Shown here piece by piece: positions 55,178 to 62,444 of a stretch of DNA of 64,000 nt. The notes below the pieces were generated by a model. That model did not search any database, was not told where the DNA came from, and saw only the letters and a list, made by a program, of their open reading frames with translations. This stretch comes from Flavobacterium sp. NKUCC04_CG (GTDB lineage Bacteria > Bacteroidota > Bacteroidia > Flavobacteriales > Flavobacteriaceae): positions 62,001-126,000 of the forward strand of contig NZ_JAHKRA010000010.1 of NCBI RefSeq assembly GCF_019345525.1, written 5' to 3'. The position numbers and the translations under genes were made by a program. Position 1 is the stretch's first letter. Each line of letters opens with the position of its first letter.

Positions 55178-56713
55178 ATGATTACAAAAATATATGGTAG
55201 TGCCGTTTTTGGTATCGAAGCTTCAACGATTACTGTAGAGGTGAGTATGGGACAAGGTATCGGTTATCACTTGGTAGGTTTACCCGATAATGCAATTAAG
55301 GAGAGTAGTTATCGAATAGCGGCGGCTTTAAAAAATAACGGCTACAAATGGCCGGGACGAAAGATTATAGTGAATATGGCACCAGCCGATCTTAGAAAGG
55401 AGGGGTCTGCATACGATTTAACTTTGGCTGTGGGTATCTTGATGGATTCCAAACAAATCAGGACTACTACTCAAAAGGAGTATATCATTATGGGCGAACT
55501 GTCATTAGACGGTGGTTTGCAGCCGATAAAAGGAGCTTTGCCGATAGCTATTCAAGCTAAATTAGAGGGGTTTAAAGGTGTGATTTTACCTAAAGATAAT
55601 GCCTTAGAGGCTGCAATAGTTGATGGATTGACGGTTTACGGGGTTGATAGCATACAGGAAGTTATTGATTTTTTTGAAGAAAAGCTCGTTTTAGAACCAA
55701 CTGTTATAGATTTAAAAGCCACTTTTGAGCAAGTACAGCAGCAGTACGAAGGTATGGATTTTAAAGAAGTGAAAGGTCAGGAAAGCATAAAGCGCTGTAT
55801 GGAAATAGCCGCAGCAGGAGGACATAATATTATTTTAATCGGCCCTCCGGGATCAGGAAAAACCATGTTGGCCAAGAGGTTGCCCAGTATATTACCACCC
55901 ATGACCTTAGACGAGGCTTTGGAAACAACCAAAATTCACAGTGTTGTAGGAAGGGTTAAGGATATGGGACTGATGAGGCATCGCCCGTTTCGAAATCCAC
56001 ACCATACAGCTTCATCGGTCTCACTAGTAGGAGGAGGCAGTTATCCACAGCCGGGAGAAATTTCGTTGGCGCATAACGGTGTTTTATTTTTGGATGAATT
56101 GCCAGAGTTTAAAAGAGAGGTTTTGGAAGTAATGCGTCAGCCGTTGGAAGATCGAGAGGTAACGATTGCTCGTGCCAAGTTCACCATTACTTATCCGTCT
56201 TCGTTTATGTTAGTCGCTAGTATGAATCCGAGTCCGACAGGTTATTTTAAAGATTCAGATGCACCTGTACAATCAAGCCCTTTGGAAATACAAAGGTATT
56301 TGAGTAAAATATCTGGTCCGTTGTTGGATCGTATCGACATACATATAGAAGTAAATCCAGTACCCTTTGAAAAATTGGCAGAGCCCCACTTGTCCGAACC
56401 TAGTGAGGCCATTCGAAAACGGGTGATTAAGGCAAGAGTAATTCAATCCGACCGCTATAGCGAAATTTCGGGTATACATTATAATGCACAGATGTCAAAT
56501 GCCTTAATTCGAGAGTTCTGTGCCCTGAGTGAGACTTCCTTAGATTTGCTAAAAGAGGCCATGCAGCGCTTAAATTTATCCGCTAGGGCCTACGATAGAA
56601 TTTTAAAGGTATCGCGGACTATAGCCGATTTAGAGGGGGTTTCTACCGTAGAATCCCATCATATAGCCGAAGCAATTCAATACCGCAGCTTGGACCGTGA
56701 AGGTTGGATGTGA
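55178..56713 (+). CDS. yifB: YifB/ComM family Mg-chelatase-like AAA+ ATPase
   Basis: The 511-residue protein has an N-terminal ChlI-type (Lon-like) domain (about 1-160), a AAA+ Mg-chelatase domain (about 190-400) with Walker A 'GPPGSGKTMLAKRLPSILPPM', Walker B 'GVLFLDELPEFKR' and sensor 'LVASMNP', and a C-terminal helical domain. ComM relatives are hexameric branch-migration helicases used in natural transformation. It lacks partner com genes here. ATG at 55178 gives the normal N-terminus (MITKIYGSAVFG); a GTG three codons upstream is less likely. Its stop abuts the convergent membrane-protein gene. Confidence 0.93.
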   Translation: MITKIYGSAVFGIEASTITVEVSMGQGIGYHLVGLPDNAIKESSYRIAAALKNNGYKWPGRKIIVNMAPADLRKEGSAYDLTLAVGILMDSKQIRTTTQKEYIIMGELSLDGGLQPIKGALPIAIQAKLEGFKGVILPKDNALEAAIVDGLTVYGVDSIQEVIDFFEEKLVLEPTVIDLKATFEQVQQQYEGMDFKEVKGQESIKRCMEIAAAGGHNIILIGPPGSGKTMLAKRLPSILPPMTLDEALETTKIHSVVGRVKDMGLMRHRPFRNPHHTASSVSLVGGGSYPQPGEISLAHNGVLFLDELPEFKREVLEVMRQPLEDREVTIARAKFTITYPSSFMLVASMNPSPTGYFKDSDAPVQSSPLEIQRYLSKISGPLLDRIDIHIEVNPVPFEKLAEPHLSEPSEAIRKRVIKARVIQSDRYSEISGIHYNAQMSNALIREFCALSETSLDLLKEAMQRLNLSARAYDRILKVSRTIADLEGVSTVESHHIAEAIQYRSLDREGWM

Positions 56714-57475
56714 TTATTTAGTTTCGTCAACATAGCCTACAGTGTTTTGATAAAGTATAAAATAAACGCAATAGATAAACGGTAAGGTAAAGATGACACC
56801 TACTATAAATAATAATAAACCAGCACCGGCTAAAAGGCTGCTAAACAGCAATAGTGCAATTATTTGTAAAGGTTGTTTGTTGACGATATCAACGCTGTGT
56901 TTGATCGCTGAAAAAGCAGATAGATTCCCAAAGATAATTAAAGGAGTTACCAATACGGTCAATGAACTTACCAGCCAATTGATTCCCAAAGCTACATATT
57001 GTAAATTTTGCAGCTGTAGGTATAATGATAAAACAGTAAAAAGCAAGGTAATCACAAAATGTGCTGCAAACAATTGTAAGCAGGCTTTAGTTTTAAAATA
57101 GGTGAAAGTGGTAGTTAACAAAACGAGCTTATCTTGGTAGGCATCTGCAGCCATTTTTACAAAACCAGCACTAAATATTGCCGAAATTCCTGTTCCTATG
57201 CTCAGGGCTAAAGTGTAGGTAATCAATCCGTCAAAGGATAAGAAAAGCGGGTCAAAATTTGTTAATAGCGATACCATCACCTTCGGTTCTTGAGTATATA
57301 AAAATAAACCGATACTAAATAGAATAGAACAGATAATTCCCACTAATAGTGTTGCAAGTCCTGCCATCAATGCTATTTTGGGATAAATTTTACTGGCTTC
57401 ACTTAATAATTTAAAAGTCGAAATCTCAATTCCATCAGTTTGAATTGTGTTTAATCTTTTTTGAATATCTTTCAT
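56714..57475 (-). CDS. Six-helix membrane protein of unknown function
   Basis: The 253-residue protein is mostly hydrophobic, with helices at about 34-58, 85-110, 130-155, 160-180, 190-205 and 210-240. It has a soluble N-terminus of 33 residues ('MKDIQKRLNTIQTDGIEISTFKLLSEASKIYPK'). It resembles membrane proteins of flavobacteria of unknown family (glycerophosphoryl-diesterase membrane-domain-like in layout). No function can be proposed. Its stop abuts the stop of the convergent yifB, so the two have no terminator between them. Confidence 0.8.
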   Translation of the reverse strand: MKDIQKRLNTIQTDGIEISTFKLLSEASKIYPKIALMAGLATLLVGIICSILFSIGLFLYTQEPKVMVSLLTNFDPLFLSFDGLITYTLALSIGTGISAIFSAGFVKMAADAYQDKLVLLTTTFTYFKTKACLQLFAAHFVITLLFTVLSLYLQLQNLQYVALGINWLVSSLTVLVTPLIIFGNLSAFSAIKHSVDIVNKQPLQIIALLLFSSLLAGAGLLLFIVGVIFTLPFIYCVYFILYQNTVGYVDETK

Positions 57476-57535
57476 GAAGGCGTATTTTTTGGCTCAGTTA
57501 AATTTAAGCGACAAAAATACTAATTTAAAAACAAA

Positions 57536-57573
57536 GAATCAGCGTAAACAAATGTATTTGCAGACGCTGATTC
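57536..57573 (-). terminator. Possible terminator of the zinc metallopeptidase gene
   Basis: A 10-bp stem (GAATCAGCGT with ACGCTGATTC) encloses a smaller CAAAT/ATTTG hairpin. T-richness on the minus strand is only moderate, so confidence is limited. Confidence 0.45.
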
Positions 57574-57589
57574 GGTTTAATTTCTTTTG

Positions 57590-58450
57590 TTATTTTAAAG
57601 CATTAAAGGTATCACCCTGGGTGATATCTCCGGTATTATACCCTTTCATAAACCATTCTTTTCGCTGGGCAGATGTCCCGTGCGTAAAAGAGTCTGGTGT
57701 AACTTGTCCTTGAGTACGCTTTTGGATGGCGTCGTCACCAACGGCTTGGGCTGCGCTAAGTGCAATTTCTATATCGCCTGCATCTAGGTATTTCTGATTG
57801 TGTTTTGCCCATACTCCCGCATAAAAATCGGCTTGCAACTCTAAGGCAACGGATAGTTTATTAGCGCCTTTGGTATCGGTTTTACTCTGTAGTTTTCGAA
57901 CTTCATTAGAGGTACCTAATAAGGTTTGTATGTGATGTCCAACTTCGTGAGCAATGACGTAAGCGATAGCAAAATCGCCTTCTTTTGCTCCAAATCGGCT
58001 GTGTAATTCTTTAAAAAAATTGAGATCCATATAAACCGTTTCATCTGCCGGACAGTAAAACGGACCTACATCCGCTGTAGCTGCTCCACATTGGGTATTG
58101 ATGTTGTTTTCAAACAATTCCATTTTAGGTTCACGGTAGGTTTTGTTGTGTTCTTTAAAGATTTGACTCCACGTGACTTCTGTATAGCGAAAAACCACTT
58201 TGACCATTTGGCCCATTTCTACCTCTTGTTGGGTTAATGTTCTTGTACGGGTTTCCTCTGTCGTGGTTGAACTACCTTGATTAAATTGCTCTAAAATGGG
58301 GGTCAATTGTTGTACTGATTCGCCGCCAAAAAGATTAATTAACAGTATAACAATCCCGATAACTCCACCGCCTAGTACTGCTTTTCCCCCGCCAGACATT
58401 CCCCGTCGGTCGGTGACATTTTTACTTTCTTCTGAACCTCTCCATTTCAT
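57590..58450 (-). CDS. Neutral zinc metallopeptidase (YpfJ family)
   Basis: The 286-residue protein has a short cytoplasmic N-terminus, a membrane helix (about 24-42), a Ser/Thr-rich linker and the YpfJ zinc-peptidase domain (about 80-280) with HEVGHH (His168, Glu169, His172) and the late 'ELQADFYAGVWA' glutamate helix. It is anchored with its active domain in the periplasm. Substrates are unknown. A perfect palindrome (58493-58508) lies 43 bases upstream of its ATG and may be an operator. Confidence 0.92.
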   Translation of the reverse strand: MKWRGSEESKNVTDRRGMSGGGKAVLGGGVIGIVILLINLFGGESVQQLTPILEQFNQGSSTTTEETRTRTLTQQEVEMGQMVKVVFRYTEVTWSQIFKEHNKTYREPKMELFENNINTQCGAATADVGPFYCPADETVYMDLNFFKELHSRFGAKEGDFAIAYVIAHEVGHHIQTLLGTSNEVRKLQSKTDTKGANKLSVALELQADFYAGVWAKHNQKYLDAGDIEIALSAAQAVGDDAIQKRTQGQVTPDSFTHGTSAQRKEWFMKGYNTGDITQGDTFNALK

Positions 58451-58492
58451 AAGTTGTTTTTTTAATAAATTTAAACAAATAATGAATTGGTT

Positions 58493-58508
58493 GCTCTACA
58501 TGTAGAGC
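58493..58508. promoter_or_regulatory. 16-base palindrome upstream of the zinc metallopeptidase gene (candidate operator)
   Basis: GCTCTACATGTAGAGC is a perfect 16-base palindrome followed by six T on the plus strand. No plus-strand gene precedes it, so a terminator role is unlikely. It lies in the leader/promoter region of the minus-strand metallopeptidase gene. Confidence 0.35.
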
Positions 58509-58614
58509 TTTTTTGTAAAAACTAAAATATTAAATAATGCTAAAGCTAAAATATTGATGTATTCACAGTGTGGGTTTGTTGTAAATGAGCTTAAGTACTT
58601 GTATAGTAAGGGTT

Positions 58615-59397
58615 TTAGAAATCTTTTTTATTCGATATATAACCTATTCTCAAAACGGGTAAAATTACCCAGAGCAGTAAGGAGGTTAAGGAGATAAAAA
58701 ATCCTGAGATATTTCCGAAAAAATTTCTAAATAAAGCTCCAGTGTAACCGAGCAAAGCAGAAATATCTAATTTTAAGAGGATTAAAATCCTAGAGAGGTC
58801 AATTGGATTAAAGAGCGTTCCTATTAGGGAAACATTTTCCAAGGGGTAGTCGCCAAAAATAATTAGCGATATTAAAAAAATACCGTCGTATATCACGGCT
58901 AAAAACAACCACATTAATATAGAAAGTCCAAATCCTTTAATTTTATTTTCATTGGATAGGGCAATATTATAGGAAAGCGCCGTAAAAATTGCGGTTAGAA
59001 AAATGCCGATAAGTAACAATAAGGAGAAATCCCAAATGGCATTAGATTCTAACAATCCGTAAAATATAAACGGTATTCCTAAACCGATAACCAAACTCAT
59101 GGATAAAGATAGGGCAACGCCCAAATATTGACCTAAAAAAATGGAAGATCTCTTTAGGGGTTGTGCCAACAACAACTCTGTGAATTCTTTGGAGTCGTAA
59201 TAATACATCACACCAAACAAAGTACCTATTAATGGTACTAGTATCACAATTACATTCATCAAAGTAATGACAGCTTTGGATAGGTCGTTGTTTAGAAAAA
59301 GCAAAACAAAGCCCAACAATAAATAAAAGAGAAAATAGATGTAACTCCATCGACTGCGTATCAAATCGTAAAAGCTGTATTTGAGTATTTTAAGCAT
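58615..59397 (-). CDS. nosY: NosY, permease of the NosFY copper-site assembly ABC transporter
   Basis: NosY is the membrane half of the NosDFY complex that delivers sulfur for the CuZ site of nitrous oxide reductase. The 260-residue protein has six membrane helices in an ABC-2-like order and the 'YYDSKEFTELLLAQPLKRSSIFLGQYLG' coupling segment typical of NosY. It starts 3 bases after nosF. It is the last nos gene before a gene-free gap of 164 bases. Confidence 0.9.
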   Translation of the reverse strand: MLKILKYSFYDLIRSRWSYIYFLFYLLLGFVLLFLNNDLSKAVITLMNVIVILVPLIGTLFGVMYYYDSKEFTELLLAQPLKRSSIFLGQYLGVALSLSMSLVIGLGIPFIFYGLLESNAIWDFSLLLLIGIFLTAIFTALSYNIALSNENKIKGFGLSILMWLFLAVIYDGIFLISLIIFGDYPLENVSLIGTLFNPIDLSRILILLKLDISALLGYTGALFRNFFGNISGFFISLTSLLLWVILPVLRIGYISNKKDF

Positions 59398-59400
59398 AAT

Positions 59401-60105
59401 TTAATGATTGGTTAGTATTGAGGCGATTGCCTGTTCAAAATTAGTTTGGTTGGTAGATGTCTTTAAGGCGGATATGGTTCCTTTAAAATAAATTTTCCCT
59501 TCGAGTATAAAGATGATTTCCTCCGCAATTTCTTCGACAAAGCTCATGATATGAGAGGTTACCAATATGGTTTTTCCTTTCGCTTTTTCCAGAGTAATCA
59601 GCTGTTTTAATACTATTAATGCTGCAGGATCCAAACCCGTTGTCGGTTCGTCGAGTATCAATACAGGGCTGTCAAACATAAAAGTGAGCAGCAGGTTGAC
59701 CTTTTGTTTGGTTCCACCAGATAAATTGCTTAGTTTTTTGTAAAGAAAAGGAGTCAGTCTAAAGACTTCAATTAGTTCTTTTTCCTTGCTTGTTGTAGTG
59801 TTACGCAAATCCTTAATCATTGTAATTAATTCTTGGACAGTAAGATTGTTGGGGAAATTGGCAATTTGTGGCAAATAATCAATTTCTTGTCGATATTCCC
59901 ACTGTTTATAAATCGATTTGCCATTAAAATAAACCTGACCCGAATCTGGGAAAACCATACCTAATATGCATTTAGTCAAGGTCGTTTTACCGGAACCATT
60001 AGGGCCTAATATGGCGCAAACACTGGCTGGATCTATGTCCAAATCAATTCCTTTCAGTACTTGATTTTGACCGAATTTTTTATGGAGTTTCTCAATTTTA
60101 ATCAT
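59401..60105 (-). CDS. nosF: NosF, ATPase of the NosFY transporter
   Basis: The 234-residue ATPase has Walker A GPNGSGKTT, signature LSGGTKQKV, Walker B VLILDEPTTGLDP and a switch His in 'TSHIM'. The signature LSGGTKQKV is characteristic of NosF. It powers NosDFY-dependent sulfur delivery. Its start overlaps the end of nosD by 8 bases and nosY follows after 3, so translation is coupled. Confidence 0.93.
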   Translation of the reverse strand: MIKIEKLHKKFGQNQVLKGIDLDIDPASVCAILGPNGSGKTTLTKCILGMVFPDSGQVYFNGKSIYKQWEYRQEIDYLPQIANFPNNLTVQELITMIKDLRNTTTSKEKELIEVFRLTPFLYKKLSNLSGGTKQKVNLLLTFMFDSPVLILDEPTTGLDPAALIVLKQLITLEKAKGKTILVTSHIMSFVEEIAEEIIFILEGKIYFKGTISALKTSTNQTNFEQAIASILTNH

Positions 60106-61345
60106 GTTTTATTTTCTTCATTAGTGGTTCGGCATCAGTCAAATGGTCTGGAGTAAATACAGGAGATACTTTTTCGGAAAAATCGATAATATCTACAAAT
60201 AGACTTCTTAGAAATAAAATGGCTTCGGGAGTTCTATTGACTATATAAGAGAATAGTTTTACTGGTCGATAGGGGACATCTCCAATGCCATCTTTATTTA
60301 AGTCATATCCCGTGTAGTTGCTCCAATAATTAGAATTAAAAGAATTGTGATTAAGGCCACCGTGATAAACGACATCAAAAGAATTGTGCATAAAATTGTT
60401 GTGGTTTATTTTGTTGTAGTAATTGGCACCTCTTGAATTAATAGCCCAGCCGTTACTCGTAAAATCATTGTTATAATATGCGACTCTATTGGATCCCTCT
60501 ATGTTGATTCCGGTAGTGTTTTTATAAAAAAGATTGTTGTGTATTTTGGTATCATTGACTTCCTTTAGCAACACGCCGTATGCGGCCGAGCCCCAGTTGT
60601 TTTTAAATGTATTGTGAGACATTTTCATGTCTTTGGAAAACATTATAGCGACTCCAGCGCCATTGTTGTCAAAAGTATTACCACGTACAAAATCGTTGTT
60701 AGAAAACATAAAATGCAAACCATAGCGCACGTTTTTCATACTTTGGTTGTTGGTGATAGTACAGTAGTTTGAAAATTCCAAATAAATACCGTCGCGTACT
60801 TGCAATACTAAATTGTTGTCTATTTCTATTTGGTTGCTATACCACAATTGGATTCCATTGCCGGAATTAAATTCATTGAGGGCTTTGCCGTATATTTTAT
60901 TATGGACAATTCTACCGTTCTTAGATTTTTCTATATAAATTCCAAAAAACAAGTTTTTGATAAGGTTATTTGAAATGACAAAGTTTTTACTTCCGCGAAC
61001 GCGTATGGCTGCATAGTCTTTGATATAACTGGTACCGACATTTATAATGGTAAATCCGTCAACAACAACATCGTCTGCCGTGATGATTATGATTTCACCT
61101 TTTTCTTCTCCATCGATAATCGCTCCCGTTTCTGCTGTAATAGTTAGGGCTTTGTCAATTCGGATTTCGACTTCTCTATAAGTGCCTTTTTTTACTATAA
61201 TAGTGTCGTATGCCTTTGCTGTTTTTATGGCTTCTTGTAGGTTAGTATGTTTACAATTTGGACCAACTTCAATAGTTTTAGAGAAAATAGTCAAAGGATG
61301 AAAAAATAAAAATACGCATATAATAATACTATAAATCGATTTCAA
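60098..61345 (-). CDS. nosD: NosD, periplasmic copper-site maturation protein
   Basis: The 415-residue protein has a Sec signal peptide (residues 1-22) and a right-handed parallel beta-helix made of short repeats ('NFVISNNLIKNLFFGIYIEKSKNGRIVHNKIYG', 'IEIDNNLVLQVRDGIYLEFSNYCTITNNQ') from about 60 to 350. It accepts sulfur from NosFY and aids CuZ assembly. A TTG at 61345 is the only possible start, because no ATG or GTG precedes the signal peptide back to the nosL stop. The C-terminal 50 residues after the helix are a separate tail. Confidence 0.92.
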   Translation of the reverse strand: MKSIYSIIICVFLFFHPLTIFSKTIEVGPNCKHTNLQEAIKTAKAYDTIIVKKGTYREVEIRIDKALTITAETGAIIDGEEKGEIIIITADDVVVDGFTIINVGTSYIKDYAAIRVRGSKNFVISNNLIKNLFFGIYIEKSKNGRIVHNKIYGKALNEFNSGNGIQLWYSNQIEIDNNLVLQVRDGIYLEFSNYCTITNNQSMKNVRYGLHFMFSNNDFVRGNTFDNNGAGVAIMFSKDMKMSHNTFKNNWGSAAYGVLLKEVNDTKIHNNLFYKNTTGINIEGSNRVAYYNNDFTSNGWAINSRGANYYNKINHNNFMHNSFDVVYHGGLNHNSFNSNYWSNYTGYDLNKDGIGDVPYRPVKLFSYIVNRTPEAILFLRSLFVDIIDFSEKVSPVFTPDHLTDAEPLMKKIKHD

Positions 61346-61388
61346 TAGTTTGTATTTTGATGTTTGTAAGTGACTTTTATAACGTTTA

Positions 61389-61823
61389 TTAGGGATTTAA
61401 TACCTTGTTTAGTTCTTCCCAATTATACAGGCTACCTCCGTTTTTATCGATGATGTCGTCGGCATCTTCACCAACCCTTACAGCCGATAGAAAAGCACCC
61501 ATCGGACTGGGTATTTTTTTGGAAATAATAAATACTGCTTCGGTGTGCGGGAGCAATATTCCGGGTTCATTAAGTGATGCCACCAGTATATGAGAGTAAT
61601 TGGATTGCTCTTTGTCGGCTAGATAGTGTACCAAACACTCGATGGCATCAAACTTATAATTTTTGCCTTTTTGAGTTACAAGTTGTGCCGCGTGACCTTT
61701 ATCAACAATCGTCATACGGCAAAAGTCACAACCGTCACGTCCATACGTGATCGGTTGTGGTTTTTTGCTGCAAGCACCTAGTAAGCAAGTGCTAAGTAAT
61801 AGAATTAATAAACTTTTATTCAT
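61389..61823 (-). CDS. nosL: NosL, copper-binding lipoprotein chaperone
   Basis: NosL hands Cu(I) to apo-NosZ. The 144-residue protein has a lipobox LGAC (Cys18), then the NosL motif GRDGCDFCRMTI, with Cys32, Cys35 and Met37 as copper ligands, followed by 'KFDAIECLVHYLA'. It is outer-membrane or inner-membrane anchored on the periplasmic side. It overlaps the upstream membrane-protein gene by 8 bases. Confidence 0.94.
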   Translation of the reverse strand: MNKSLLILLLSTCLLGACSKKPQPITYGRDGCDFCRMTIVDKGHAAQLVTQKGKNYKFDAIECLVHYLADKEQSNYSHILVASLNEPGILLPHTEAVFIISKKIPSPMGAFLSAVRVGEDADDIIDKNGGSLYNWEELNKVLNP

Positions 61824-62427
61824 TTTTTAGGGCTCTTTTACCTATAAAGTAGGATGTCAAAACTAAAATTAAAGCAACCATCATAAGGTAAGCACCTGTA
61901 TGTGGATAAGAATAGGCATCAAAATTTAAAATTTTCCGATGTCCCATCAGGGGAGGTTTATAGCTTAATGGATTTCCTTGTGCATCTACCATTTTCATGA
62001 TGGCTTGCGGATCTAAGTTGGTTCCATATTCGGTTAACCATAAATTAAAATCATACATTCCTATACAGCTTAAGATACTCATTACTACAAGCCAAATTAG
62101 AAAATAAGAGGGTTTTGCTTTAGCGTATAACCCGGCAACACCTAATGCAATTCCAATTAAACTCATAGTAGCTATTACGATGGGAAAAATTTTAAATTCC
62201 ACCATTTCTTCTGTTTTTGGGATTGTTTGCATTCCTATATAGTGGTTTAAACCGTCTATGTTTTGAAGGTCAAATTCACTTACTCCGGATATTCCAGTAA
62301 TGTGGATATTCATACCTAAGGGTACAGGATATTGTGGTGCACCTAACATGATGTTCCATAGAGGAAAAACAAATAATCCCAATAATATGGCAGACCCAAG
62401 AATCATTAATATACTAGATTTTACCAT
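61816..62427 (-). CDS. Four-helix membrane protein of the nos cluster
   Basis: The 203-residue protein has four membrane helices (about 6-26, 82-105, 107-128 and 178-196). A first periplasmic loop (30-80) has 'PVPLGMNIHITGI' and 'GLNHYIGMQTI', and a second loop (130-176) has 'GHRKILNFDAYSYPHTGAY'. His, Met and Tyr are frequent in both loops, which would face the copper-site assembly space. I do not know a name. It lies 17 bases after nosZ and overlaps nosL, so it is part of the operon. Its place resembles that of NosB in Wolinella; homology is not shown. Confidence 0.8.
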   Translation of the reverse strand: MVKSSILMILGSAILLGLFVFPLWNIMLGAPQYPVPLGMNIHITGISGVSEFDLQNIDGLNHYIGMQTIPKTEEMVEFKIFPIVIATMSLIGIALGVAGLYAKAKPSYFLIWLVVMSILSCIGMYDFNLWLTEYGTNLDPQAIMKMVDAQGNPLSYKPPLMGHRKILNFDAYSYPHTGAYLMMVALILVLTSYFIGKRALKNE

Positions 62428-62444
62428 TTTTGTTGTGTTTTAAA

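Noticed and set aside
58493..58515. Palindrome plus six T as a terminator
   Set aside because: No plus-strand gene ends upstream, and on the minus strand the T run is on the wrong side.
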